Assembly: GCA_026415615.1 (NCBI GenBank)
Contig: JAOAGT010000002.1
Coordinates: forward strand, 186,001 to 250,000
From: Thermoleophilia bacterium
Lineage (GTDB): Bacteria > Actinomycetota > Thermoleophilia > RBG-16-64-13
Reading direction: 5' to 3'
Length of the DNA stretch: 64,000 bases
Part shown: piece by piece, positions 8,816 to 17,041 of the stretch
Layout of the letters: each line of letters opens with the position of its first letter
Numbering within the stretch: the first letter of the stretch is position 1
The notes under the pieces: generated by a model
Seen by the model: the letters and a program-made list of their open reading frames with translations, nothing else
What the model was told of the DNA's origin: nothing
The model's database searches: none
Made by a program: the position numbers and the translations under genes

Positions 8816-10344
8816 CAGGCTCTCACCTCCCCCGAGACTTCCTGCTCATGTGTTTTCTTGCCCAGTAGGTTGCTCACAACATAAATCACAAACACAAGCG
8901 GCACAATCATTATGATGCCGTACTCCTGCCATAGCTCAACATTTCCCACCTTAATGATCTGTGTGCCTATCTCCTCGTCGTTGTACCCGAAAATAAGAGT
9001 CGCTGCGTACCACAAGATTGAGAGTCCGAGCCCCAAGACCGTAGCCAAGGTACCGGAAATCTTCTTGGGTGGCCGCCGCGAGAACGTGCCGAAGTATACA
9101 GGAATGAGCGAAGTGCATATCATCACGGTTGCCTGGAAGACCCACACACCCATGATCTTGTCAAATACCAGGGAAAGGCCTATAGACAGCGCGGCAGAGA
9201 TGAGAATGCCGTTCTTAGTCCACCGCTCCTTTTGCTTGTCTGTGGCCTGCGGCCGCCAAACTTTTTGCAGGTCGTATCCGATCACCCCTCCTGATATTAG
9301 GAAGTAAGAGTCGGCCGTTGACATGGCTGCAGCTAGAGCGCCGGCGAAACCTAATCCGACCAGTCCGACGGGCAAGAACGTGCCCAAGACCGCGTATGGG
9401 ACTTCATTCGGCGCTACTTCAGGAATGAGGCCCAGGCCAACGGCAGCTGCACCCAACAGCCCCAAGAAAGCGGCCGCCCAGTCAAAAGAGATCCACATGG
9501 GGACACCCGAGGCCAAAGCAACTTTGATGTCTCTCGGGGTGGCCGAAGCAAAGATCCTTTGGAAAAAGGCTGGCTCAGCAAGCACCACCAAGGCGGTAAG
9601 GGAGTAAGAGATCAAGGTCCAGGTTGTGAGGTAGCCAGCTCCCGGGCTGAAGTAATGGCCTACGTCCTCCTCGCCCGTGAACGCTTTTAGTCCCTGCACC
9701 AGACCGTCGAATCCCCCCAGGGCGTGCCAAGCAAGAATAACTCCGACTCCCACTGTGATCATCATCACGCAAAACTGCACAAAATCGGTCATGATATCGG
9801 CCCAAAGGCCGCCATAGTACGTGTATATGAGGGCTATACCTGCTCCAATTAGCACGCCAACCCAAAGGGGCCAGCCTGTGATTAGGCGTATCAAGAAGCC
9901 TATGCCCATCATCTCCATGCTGTTAGTTGAGTAGACAAAGGCTGCAACCGAAGAAGCCACTCCTGCTACCTTCCCGTACCGGGCAAACACGATGTCCTGC
10001 ATGGTGCTCCCATGTGGCCAGCGAGCCTTAAATTTGGGCGAAAGGAGGGCAAGAATGACGTAGAAAACGGCGTATGGAAGAGCGTAGGCAAAGAAGGCCG
10101 AAACTCCCTCAAAGTAGCCTACCTCCGCGGTGCCGAGCAACGTGTCAAGACCGTAAAAGGTGGAGACAAGGGTGCCAACTAGAAGGGGGGCCGGCACATT
10201 GCGCCCTGCCATAAAGTAGTCGTCAAACGTCTGCTTTCGGCGGGAAAAGTAGAAGCCGAGCCAAAGAAGTCCGCCGATATAGGCGGCTATTACGATCCAG
10301 TCGACCCAGTGAAGCTTTATTATCGCTTCGCCGGCCTCGTTCAT
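8815..10344 (-). CDS. Sodium:solute symporter (SSS family)
   Basis: A 509-residue transporter with about thirteen membrane helices, the usual size for the SSS family, which couples sodium entry to uptake of a small organic solute. Family features are the N-terminal YIGGLLWLGFYFSRRKQTFD and DDYFMAGRNVPAP, and the helix-8 region GFAGALAAAMSTADSYFLISG, which holds sodium-site Ser/Thr residues. The ATG has a strong purine-rich ribosome site (AAGGAGGAAGGAGG). It is the first gene of a pair with the small membrane protein. The solute cannot be deduced from sequence. Confidence 0.9.
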   Translation of the reverse strand: MNEAGEAIIKLHWVDWIVIAAYIGGLLWLGFYFSRRKQTFDDYFMAGRNVPAPLLVGTLVSTFYGLDTLLGTAEVGYFEGVSAFFAYALPYAVFYVILALLSPKFKARWPHGSTMQDIVFARYGKVAGVASSVAAFVYSTNSMEMMGIGFLIRLITGWPLWVGVLIGAGIALIYTYYGGLWADIMTDFVQFCVMMITVGVGVILAWHALGGFDGLVQGLKAFTGEEDVGHYFSPGAGYLTTWTLISYSLTALVVLAEPAFFQRIFASATPRDIKVALASGVPMWISFDWAAAFLGLLGAAAVGLGLIPEVAPNEVPYAVLGTFLPVGLVGLGFAGALAAAMSTADSYFLISGGVIGYDLQKVWRPQATDKQKERWTKNGILISAALSIGLSLVFDKIMGVWVFQATVMICTSLIPVYFGTFSRRPPKKISGTLATVLGLGLSILWYAATLIFGYNDEEIGTQIIKVGNVELWQEYGIIMIVPLVFVIYVVSNLLGKKTHEQEVSGEVRA

Positions 10345-10529
10345 GCCTCCTTCCTCCTTTCCCGGACCGATGTGCTTGAGACAAGTCCTAGGTAAAAAGC
10401 AACAATGATCTCCTGCCCCACATAACAGTGTGTGGGAACTGACAAACGGCTTAAGGTAAGACGGTGCGCGGCCGGATCGCCCGGCGGGCAGAGCTGCGGG
10501 GTTTTCACCTTAGTTCTGTCCGCACGGAA

Positions 10530-11291
10530 CTAGAGGGTCACATCAACCCCGCGGGAGGCCAAGTACTCCTTGACCTGCCGCACCGTAAGAGTTCGAAAAT
10601 GGAAAACCGAGGCAGCAAGAAGAGCTGCCGCTTTTCCCTCCGTCACGCCTTCATAGAAGTGCTCCAGGGTTCCCGCACCTCCAGAGGCAATCACTGGAAT
10701 CTTTACTGCTTCGGCAATGCCTCGAGTAAAAGGTATGTCGTAGCCAGCGAGTGTGCCGTCGCCTTCCATGCTGGTGGGAAGGAGTTCGCCTGCTCCAAGA
10801 GCCTCGCACTGCCGCGCCCACTCAACGGAGTCAAGTCCGGTGGGTTTCTGGCCGCCGGACACCATTACCTCGTAGCCTGAGGGCAAGCGGGGATTTCGGC
10901 GGCCGTCGATGGCGACTATTATGCGCTCACTGCCAAAATGTTCTGCTGCCTCAGTAATGAGTTCCGGTCGAGCCACTGCTGCGGAGTTTATGGAAACTGC
11001 CGCCACCCCAATTTCAAACAGGGCTTCCATGTCACTAAGGCTGCTAATGCCCCCGCCCACCACCAACGGGATGCTGATTGCCTCCGCTACCTCGCGTGCC
11101 CACTCTATCCGAGTCTTGCGATTCTCTACGGTAGCGGCGATGTCTAACATGGCAAGCCGGTCTGCCCCCTCCTGCTCGTAGAAGACCGCGTTTTCTACGG
11201 GGTCCCCTGCATCGCGCAGGTTTACAAAGTGCACGCCCTTCACCACCCGGCCGTCCTTCATGTCTAGACAGGGGATGATGTGAACTGCCAT
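10530..11291 (-). CDS. hisF: Imidazole glycerol phosphate synthase, cyclase subunit
   Basis: A 253-residue HisF, the TIM-barrel subunit that condenses PRFAR with ammonia from HisH to give imidazole glycerol phosphate and AICAR in histidine synthesis. Catalytic aspartates are D10 in [14 protein letters not shown] and D129 in VAIDGRRN; phosphate loops read VVGGGISS and ASGGAG. The length is typical. GGAGGT precedes the ATG. No other histidine gene is in the window, so hisF is separate from the rest of the pathway here. [11 protein letters not shown] differs from the more usual ILLTSMDRDGT, but the aspartates are intact. Confidence 0.94.
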   Translation of the reverse strand: MAVHIIPCLDMKDGRVVKGVHFVNLRDAGDPVENAVFYEQEGADRLAMLDIAATVENRKTRIEWAREVAEAISIPLVVGGGISSLSDMEALFEIGVAAVSINSAAVARPELITEAAEHFGSERIIVAIDGRRNPRLPSGYEVMVSGGQKPTGLDSVEWARQCEALGAGELLPTSMEGDGTLAGYDIPFTRGIAEAVKIPVIASGGAGTLEHFYEGVTEGKAAALLAASVFHFRTLTVRQVKEYLASRGVDVTL

Positions 11292-11334
11292 CTTTAGCCT
11301 ACCTCCCAGCTTTTCCCCGCCGGTTCGGTTGTCG

Positions 11335-12789
11335 TCACCGGCCTAAACCCAGTAACAACGCAGGAGCCCAGCCTTTTTGCCAGCGATCAAGTAGCGCGCG
11401 GATGCTTGGCCTATCCACTGATTGGGCAGCGATCAGGCGTGCATACCCTAGGCTGCGGCCCGCGCAAGTGTACTCTATGACGCCCAAATCGTCTCCTGCG
11501 TGTACGAGACGCGGGAGGGGATTGTTGAGCTTGATGCTGCCCACAGCTGTCTCGTCTTTGTGGAGGCGCGTGACTAGAGGCCTATCAGTAACCAGGCGCA
11601 CCGAGCGTCCCAAGAGGTCTCCGATGTCAAGCTCGGCCACTGGTTGACCCAAGTCACAAAGTAGGGTTCTCGGATAAAGACTTAGTCCGTATTCGAGCAG
11701 GGCCCGGGCTTCTTTCCAACGGATCTCTTCCGTTTGCGCTCCAAGAATCACACCGATCAGGGATACTCCCTCGTAGGTGGCTGACAGCACCACGCAGTAC
11801 TTAGCATAGGGAGTAGACCCTGTTTTTACGCCATTCACCCAGGCTAGCTCATGAAGGAGTACATTGTGATTGTGGAACTCCCTCTTCGTGCCGTCCGGAA
11901 GAGGAGGCAGGGCAAAGTCGCGGGTGCTTACGATGCTGCGAAAGACGCGGTTCTGGAGGGCGTAGCGGGTAAGCGTAGCCAGATCTTTAGCCGAGGAGAA
12001 GTGTTTGGGGCTGTTCACTCCCGTGGGGTTGGTGAAGTGTGTATTCTTGAGTCCGAGCTTCTCAGCCTTTGCGTTCATCAAGTCAACAAATTTCTCCACT
12101 TTGCCCGAAGTTGCCTCGGCCAGAGCGATCGCGGCGTCGTTACCGCTTACTACCAATAAGGCGTAAAGAAGCTGGGCCGCTGTGAAGATCTCACCCTCCT
12201 GCAGTGAGGCCCGAGAGCCGATCGCATTTGCCGCTCGCGCAGAGATCTTTATCCGCTTATCCAGAGGCAGATTCTCTAGAGCCACCATAGCGGTCATGAT
12301 CTTGGTGGTAGAGGCTACAGGGAGACGTGCGTTTGCGTTGCGGGAGTAAAGGATTTTGCCAGTTTCGGCGTCCATGAGGATGGCAGCGGTGGACGAGATG
12401 GAAGGCGGTTTTACGGCGGGAGACGAAAGCTTGGGTTGCACAACAAGATTCTGGGTGAGTAAAGCGCCGCTCTGGGCGAGTGCGGTGGGGGCAAGGAACG
12501 TCGCCAAGTGAGTGAACAGTACTACGGCAGACAGGATGAGAGCTCCAAATGCCGCGGGGACTGGCAGGAGGCGAAGGGCAGGACTGCGCGGACCGGGTTG
12601 CCAAAGGTGTGGGCGCGCTGCCAGGGCTCGGGTTCTACACGCTTGCCCTGGCAGCGCGCCCAGCCCCTTCCAAGTCCTAATACCGCGCGTGTGAGCCGTC
12701 GCAGTACGGCGGATTCTTAGTAAGACCGCAGTTGCAAAGCACCTTGGTAGAAGCAATGTCGACCTCAAAAGCAAGCGGCTCAATTCCAC
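11335..12789 (-). CDS. dacA: D-alanyl-D-alanine carboxypeptidase (PBP5/DacA type)
   Basis: A serine peptidase that trims the terminal D-alanine from peptidoglycan stem peptides outside the membrane. The penicillin-binding triad is complete: STTK (catalytic Ser), SGN, and KTG in NGVKTGSTPYAK. A hydrophobic segment ending in TALA is the likely signal peptide. The start is unresolved: the frame is open from a GTG at 12789, but that overlaps the CDGSH gene, and between the CDGSH stop (12677) and the signal segment there is no ATG or GTG; the only TTG falls inside the hydrophobic stretch. An 18-bp perfect inverted repeat lies in this stretch. A CTG start or a sequence error is possible. The catalytic part is secure. 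Confidence 0.88.
   Translation of the reverse strand: MELSRLLLRSTLLLPRCFATAVLLRIRRTATAHTRGIRTWKGLGALPGQACRTRALAARPHLWQPGPRSPALRLLPVPAAFGALILSAVVLFTHLATFLAPTALAQSGALLTQNLVVQPKLSSPAVKPPSISSTAAILMDAETGKILYSRNANARLPVASTTKIMTAMVALENLPLDKRIKISARAANAIGSRASLQEGEIFTAAQLLYALLVVSGNDAAIALAEATSGKVEKFVDLMNAKAEKLGLKNTHFTNPTGVNSPKHFSSAKDLATLTRYALQNRVFRSIVSTRDFALPPLPDGTKREFHNHNVLLHELAWVNGVKTGSTPYAKYCVVLSATYEGVSLIGVILGAQTEEIRWKEARALLEYGLSLYPRTLLCDLGQPVAELDIGDLLGRSVRLVTDRPLVTRLHKDETAVGSIKLNNPLPRLVHAGDDLGVIEYTCAGRSLGYARLIAAQSVDRPSIRALLDRWQKGWAPALLLGLGR
12610..12662. repeat. 18-bp perfect inverted repeat (hairpin)
   Basis: The arm at 12610-12627 (TGGGCGCGCTGCCAGGGC) is fully complementary to 12645-12662, with a 17-base loop. 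It lies after the CDGSH stop and before the dacA signal-peptide region. The stem is far stronger than a typical terminator but has no T tract on either strand. Confidence 0.85.
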
Positions 12790-12916
12790 TGCCTACGTGC
12801 GCCCCAGAGCAAAATGGTGGCGTGGTGGTTTTACCGCAACGGCACCAGTAGTAAGTGCCTTTGTCAAGTCTCTTGGTCAGTGGCATGTAGGCGGGATCAG
12901 CGTTATCAAATCTCAT
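12677..12916 (-). CDS. CDGSH iron-sulfur domain protein, two motifs
   Basis: A 79-residue protein carrying two CDGSH-type motifs: CRCGKTTTPPFCSGAH and CNCGLTKNPPYCDGSH. Each has three Cys and one His that bind a labile [2Fe-2S] cluster; the first has Ser-Gly-Ala in place of Asp-Gly-Ser. I start it at the ATG at 12916, where the conserved part begins; an open frame extends upstream but would run into rubrerythrin. It follows rubrerythrin by 37 bases, so it probably belongs to the same redox-stress transcript. Its precise role (cluster transfer or electron transfer) is not known. Confidence 0.85.
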   Translation of the reverse strand: MRFDNADPAYMPLTKRLDKGTYYWCRCGKTTTPPFCSGAHVGSGIEPLAFEVDIASTKVLCNCGLTKNPPYCDGSHARY

Positions 12917-12953
12917 GCTTACCCTTTCACTCAAGGTTTCTTTGCTTTGAGTC

Positions 12954-13529
12954 CTAGTATGCTTCAACCCACAGCTCGTAGTAAGCCTGAGGATGCTTGC
13001 AAGCCGGGCAAATCTCTGGCGCTGTCGGCCCCTCGTGAATGTAACCACAGTTACGGCAGTGCCATTTCACGGGGGTTTCCCTGGCAAATACCCGACCGTT
13101 CTTGACGTTATCAAGCAGCTTACGATAGCGAATCTCGTGCTGCTCCTCTACCTCGGCAATCTCGGTGAAGGACTCAGCAATGTCGTCAAAGCCTTCTTCC
13201 TTGGCCACCTGGGCGAAATTGGCGTAAAGAACAGCCCACTCCTCGTGCTCGCCTTCGGCGGCGGCAAGGAGATTCTCGGCGGTGGTTCCGATCTTGCCGG
13301 CTGGGTAGGTAGCTGTTATTTCTACCGGGCCTCCCTCAAGATATTTGAAGAAGACTTCGGCGTGTTCCTTCTCGTTATCAGCTGTTTCTAGGAAAATGGC
13401 TGCTATTTGTTCAAAGCCTTCGTCTTTTGCCACCGAAGCAAAATAGGTGTAGCGGTTCCGAGCCTGTCCTTCGCCTGCAAACGCCTTGAGCAGGTTTTGC
13501 TCGGTGCGGGTGCCCTTGACGCTTTTCAT
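12954..13529 (-). CDS. rbr: Rubrerythrin
   Basis: A 191-residue rubrerythrin, a cytoplasmic peroxide reductase common in anaerobes. The N-terminal four-helix domain has diiron ligands in AFAGEGQARNRYTYF, ETADNEKEHAEVFF, AAAEGEHEEWAVLY and EIAEVEEQHEIRY. The C-terminal rubredoxin-like domain binds iron through CRNCGYIH and CPACKHPQ. The length is standard. AGGAGG lies just before the ATG. It sits 16 bases after the flavin oxidoreductase gene and 37 bases before the CDGSH gene, giving a compact electron-transfer and oxidative-defence operon. Confidence 0.95.
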   Translation of the reverse strand: MKSVKGTRTEQNLLKAFAGEGQARNRYTYFASVAKDEGFEQIAAIFLETADNEKEHAEVFFKYLEGGPVEITATYPAGKIGTTAENLLAAAEGEHEEWAVLYANFAQVAKEEGFDDIAESFTEIAEVEEQHEIRYRKLLDNVKNGRVFARETPVKWHCRNCGYIHEGPTAPEICPACKHPQAYYELWVEAY

Positions 13530-13545
13530 GTGTCCTCCTTCGGCT

Positions 13546-14736
13546 TCATCTGTTGTCCGTTTCCCGGAAACAAGTGACCGCGCCTACGTTTATAGCAGCT
13601 ACGCAGCGATTGCAATGGTCGCAATCTGATTCTTGAATTTCTCCCCGCGCAAGTTTAAGTACAAACTCCGGGTCGCGGATAGTGGCCCTTCCCACTTCGA
13701 CAAAGGCAAATCCCTCGGCAATTAGCGATTCCATTTGATTCCGGCTGAGCACACCGCCTACATAACCCACCGGGATGTTGACAGCGTCCCTGATCCGCCT
13801 CGCCTCCTCCAACAGGAACAAAGGTCTAAACGGATATTGCTTTACGGCCATCCGGCCGAACATGGCCAGTCCCAGCTTCTTCAGTATTCCTTTCTCGAGT
13901 TGCAACATCTGCCGCAGCGGGCGCTTGCCGCGCAGCATGAAAAGCGGCGTTCTAGAGGTGAAGCCGCACGAAGGTACAAGGGCGCTTGCACCTGCGCTGG
14001 CGAGCATCTGAGCGGCGACCACTGCCTCGTCGGCGTCAAGGCCGCCCCGCATTCCATCGAGAACGTTCATTTTTACTAAGATCGGATAGCCGGGACCAAC
14101 TTCGGAACGAACCTCGCGTATGACTTCACACGTAAAACGCATTCTGTTTGCTAGGGTCCCTCCGTATTCATCTCGACGCCGGTTTGTCCAGGGAGAGGCA
14201 AATTGGCTAAGCAGGTACCCATGCCCGGCATGGATTTCTATAGCGTCAAAACCAGCCTCACGAGCAAGACTGGCAGCACGGACGAAGTCGTTGATCTTCT
14301 TGCGGATATCGGCATGGGTCATCTCCGAAGAACGGGACAACCGATAAAGACAGAATTTAGCCGAAGGTCCTAGCGGTCGGCGGCCGATGACCGGGGGGGC
14401 AGAAAAATAGCCGCAGTGGCCCAATTGAATGCAGGCTGCCGCGCCTTCTTCGTGGACTGCGGCTACCAGGCGGCGGAGGTCACCGACAATCTCCGGGCGC
14501 ATCCACAGTTCATGGCCAAACGCTCGTCCGTCAGAGCTAACCGCGCAGTACGAAAGGGTGGTCATAGCTACGCCACCCGCGGCTACTCTGCGGTGGTGTT
14601 CGATCAAATCCGAAGTCACCATGCCGCCCTGGCTCATTCCTTCAAAGCAGCCAGCGCGGATGATGCGGTTACGGAGGACCAGCCCATCGAGGGCAAAAGG
14701 CCTAAAAAGCGGCGAACTGTCGCTAGGCTCATCCAT
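13546..14736 (-). CDS. NADH:flavin oxidoreductase (Old Yellow Enzyme family)
   Basis: An OYE-type FMN-dependent TIM barrel that reduces activated C=C bonds or related substrates. Landmarks are LFRPFALDGLVLRNRII at the start, the active-site region AGFDAIEIHAGHGYLLSQFASP, the substrate loop TNRRRDEYGG, and a C-terminal Cys group CDHCNRCVAAINVGAVTC that may bind a [4Fe-4S] cluster as in enoate reductases. The protein then stops, so the FAD/NADH domain of 2,4-dienoyl-CoA reductase is absent. The ATG at 14736 precedes the first conserved residues, but no strong ribosome site decides the start. It is the first gene of the rubrerythrin operon. Confidence 0.85.
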   Translation of the reverse strand: MDEPSDSSPLFRPFALDGLVLRNRIIRAGCFEGMSQGGMVTSDLIEHHRRVAAGGVAMTTLSYCAVSSDGRAFGHELWMRPEIVGDLRRLVAAVHEEGAAACIQLGHCGYFSAPPVIGRRPLGPSAKFCLYRLSRSSEMTHADIRKKINDFVRAASLAREAGFDAIEIHAGHGYLLSQFASPWTNRRRDEYGGTLANRMRFTCEVIREVRSEVGPGYPILVKMNVLDGMRGGLDADEAVVAAQMLASAGASALVPSCGFTSRTPLFMLRGKRPLRQMLQLEKGILKKLGLAMFGRMAVKQYPFRPLFLLEEARRIRDAVNIPVGYVGGVLSRNQMESLIAEGFAFVEVGRATIRDPEFVLKLARGEIQESDCDHCNRCVAAINVGAVTCFRETDNR

Positions 14737-14941
14737 ACAGCTACCATAATAGCCGACTTTGGCCTGCTGACGCGTGTCCTGGTGAGTGCGAACCAGTGTC
14801 GCGCGGCTACGGTACTTCAACGCAGGCGCAGCCACGTTCTAGCTTGCCAGTGTGCGGGTATCCTAAGGTGTTGTGAGGTTGCCCGAGCTTGTACTTGCTT
14901 GTCGGGTGGCCGGACATGGAGCCTAGCGGAAGGTGGGGACA

Positions 14942-15313
14942 ATGACACGGCCCAACGTAGAGGTCTGGCTTGAGGAAATAAAGGGTTCGGCGGAAGCTAC
15001 ACGCATTGGCATGTGCCTTATTCACAACGGTGTGGTCAGGGGGACAACCCGCGACGGGAAGCCGGTATCAGGTATGGAACTTACCTATGATGGCGATCGT
15101 CTACAGGAAGTGATAGACGAAGCTCGCAGCAAACCAGGGGTGATAGCGGTGAAAGCCTGGGTGAACGAAGGTCGTCTGAACGTTGGGGATGACATCATGT
15201 ACGTGCTTGTAGCCGCTGACATCCGTGAGCATGCCTTTGGGGCTCTGCAAGAGCTAGTGCAGCGTATCAAGACCGAAGTGGTGCGCGAGAATGAGATTTT
15301 CGAGAGCAATTAG
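14942..15313 (+). CDS. MoaE-like protein (molybdopterin synthase large-subunit family)
   Basis: A 123-residue protein resembling MoaE, which transfers sulfur from MoaD to precursor Z in molybdopterin synthesis. The match rests on the N-terminal CLIHNGVVRGTTRDGK, the middle LTYDGDRLQEVIDEA, and the terminal helix ELVQRIKTEVVRENEIFE. In E. coli MoaE two lysines, K119 and K126, act in catalysis (from memory); here the first aligns with K110 but the second aligns with N117, and the usual WK motif is missing. It may therefore be a non-classical member. ATG at 14942 follows a purine-rich stretch. The last 23 bases overlap the next gene. Confidence 0.6.
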   Translation: MTRPNVEVWLEEIKGSAEATRIGMCLIHNGVVRGTTRDGKPVSGMELTYDGDRLQEVIDEARSKPGVIAVKAWVNEGRLNVGDDIMYVLVAADIREHAFGALQELVQRIKTEVVRENEIFESN

Positions 15314-16970
15314 ATTTCCGAGGGCAATTAGAAAACGCACTGCCACGTCCAAGGTTTTAACGACTGGCTTGGTGATCATTACCGGTTTCGCAGCGGCCGT
15401 TGGCCTGTCCTGGGTCGGCGGCGGAGCTCAGGGTGCGTCCGCAAGTCTGCCCACCAACGTGGAACTCCGCGCGGTTGATGTCACTGGTGCCACTGAGGGA
15501 TGGGCAGCGGGAGTACTCACCCGTAAGACCGGAGAGCAAGAAGAGCGCACTGCCTTTCTTGCCTACACAAAGTCGGGGGGCGCTGACTGGGAGATAGTGT
15601 ACGGTGCTGTCAGTGATCAAGGTAAGAAGGACGAATGGGTGGGGCGTGCCGTCAACGCTCTTGACTTTGTGGATGAAAGTCATGGTTGGGCCGTGCTCGA
15701 CGATGGAACAATTCTTGCCACGGCTGACGGGGGCAAGAATTGGGTGTTGGCTTCAGAGGGGTCGTTTGAATTTAGAGACAACAATTTTAGTTACTCTGCG
15801 ATTTCCATGGCCGACCGCCAGCATGGCTGCGCAGTGGGAAGCTGGGTAGGATTCATAGGTAAGGTCTATCCAAGAGTAGCTTTTACCACTGACGGGGAAA
15901 ATTGGGCGTCCCTTGAACTCAAAGGTTTTCCGGGGTATGCCCTCTCTAGTGTTCACATGGTAAGCGCCACCGAGGCCTGGGCGCTAGGAACGGCGGTTGA
16001 CGAGAGCGGGGTTTCCCTGCTTCTGCACACAAGCGACGGGGGCGCCACCTGGGAGGATCGCAGTCGTGTGCTGCCGGAGGAAGCAACAGGGCTCACAGCC
16101 ATTTGGTTTGCTGATGGCCAGCATGGTTGGATTGTGGGCAGACAAGGCAAGGTGTTTGTGACGGCGGACGGCGGAGCGAGCTGGTGGCGTCAAAACACGG
16201 GCGTGGCGGCTGATCTCTTGGCGGTAAGGTTTAACGACCGGTGGGTTGGCTGGGTAGTTGGTGACAAGGGTGCCCTGCTGGGAACCACAGATGGAGGTAG
16301 GTCGTGGACCCGCATCTCTGGCGGGCCGCCAGCGTGTCTTAGAGCTGTCGGAGTCGGGTACGGGCGAGTTTGGGTAGTCGGAGATCAGGCCGCAGTGTGG
16401 ACCGGAGAAATTCCTGACGGCGCTGTCGGTCAGGACGGAGCGAAAGCGCAGACATTTTTCAATGACATCTCTGGCAATTCTTACGCGACAGCCATTGAGA
16501 GCTTGGCGCTTGCCTGTGTGGTAGATGGATTTAAGGACGGCACCTATCGTCCAGATGAGCCGGCCAAGCGCGCCCAGGTGGCAAAGATGACCGCCCGGCT
16601 TTTAGGCTTGGCAGCCTCCTGCGGAACGTCGGTCAGCTTTGCCGACCTGGGCGCGCCGGATTCCAACGGCTATCCGCATGACTACGTGCAAGCGTTGTAT
16701 TGCCTTGGAGCTCTGGACAAGCTGGGTGCTACGGGCGGCTCGTTTGGGCCGTGGGAGCCGGTAAGACGCGACCAAGCGATTGCGACGGTGATTGCTGCGG
16801 CAGCCAAGGTATACCCGCAGGCCAAAGAGCATAACGGGCTTATAGAGGCCGATCTGGCTGCGGGCATACAGGGCGCCGATTCCAGTTGGGACGTGAGCTT
16901 GCCGATTACCCGGGCGGAGCTTGCCCAGGTGCTCTACAACCTGAAACTGGTGCTTGATTCGTTGCCCTAG
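15291..16970 (+). CDS. Exported Ycf48-like repeat protein with SLH domains
   Basis: A 559-residue surface protein. A basic start and a hydrophobic segment (about residues 23-44) form a signal peptide. Residues 50-375 contain repeated Ycf48/BNR-type units with the loop TTDGGRSWTRIS and variants (TADGGKNWVLA, TSDGGATWEDR, TADGGASWWRQ) alternating with blocks such as WFADGQHGWIVG, which form a beta-propeller. From about residue 390 there are S-layer homology units (FNDISGNSYATAIESLA, VDGFKDGTYRPDEPAKRAQ) that bind the cell wall. The ATG at 15291 overlaps the upstream gene by 23 bases. The ligand of the propeller is unknown. Confidence 0.85.
   Translation: MRFSRAIRFPRAIRKRTATSKVLTTGLVIITGFAAAVGLSWVGGGAQGASASLPTNVELRAVDVTGATEGWAAGVLTRKTGEQEERTAFLAYTKSGGADWEIVYGAVSDQGKKDEWVGRAVNALDFVDESHGWAVLDDGTILATADGGKNWVLASEGSFEFRDNNFSYSAISMADRQHGCAVGSWVGFIGKVYPRVAFTTDGENWASLELKGFPGYALSSVHMVSATEAWALGTAVDESGVSLLLHTSDGGATWEDRSRVLPEEATGLTAIWFADGQHGWIVGRQGKVFVTADGGASWWRQNTGVAADLLAVRFNDRWVGWVVGDKGALLGTTDGGRSWTRISGGPPACLRAVGVGYGRVWVVGDQAAVWTGEIPDGAVGQDGAKAQTFFNDISGNSYATAIESLALACVVDGFKDGTYRPDEPAKRAQVAKMTARLLGLAASCGTSVSFADLGAPDSNGYPHDYVQALYCLGALDKLGATGGSFGPWEPVRRDQAIATVIAAAAKVYPQAKEHNGLIEADLAAGIQGADSSWDVSLPITRAELAQVLYNLKLVLDSLP
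15296..15331. repeat. Tandem 18-bp duplication across the moaE-like stop codon
   Basis: ATTTTCGAGAGCAATTAG (ending in the TAG stop at 15311-15313) is repeated at once as ATTTCCGAGGGCAATTAG, 16/18 identical and in frame, giving two TAG codons. In the other frame it makes RFSRAI-RFPRAI at the start of the next protein. Confidence 0.85.
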
Positions 16971-16990
16971 CGCTTCCGGCGCAGCTTTCT

Positions 16991-17003
16991 CCCGCTAGGC
17001 GGG
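16991..17003. terminator. Short GC hairpin between convergent genes
   Basis: CCCGC TAG GCGGG is a 5-bp perfect stem just after the SLH protein gene and before the convergent lyase gene. There is no T tract, so termination is inferred from position. Confidence 0.35.
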
Positions 17004-17041
17004 GGCCTCCTCACAGGAGCTTAAGGGCCTCGTCACAGCAG
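17003..17041. repeat. Direct repeat across the Cys/Met lyase stop codon
   Basis: GGGCCTCCTCACAGGAG (17003-17019) and GGGCCTCGTCACAGCAG (17025-17041) are 15/17 identical with a 5-base gap. The second copy contains the complement of the lyase stop codon. The first copy also folds on itself (CTCCT-CAC-AGGAG). Confidence 0.7.
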
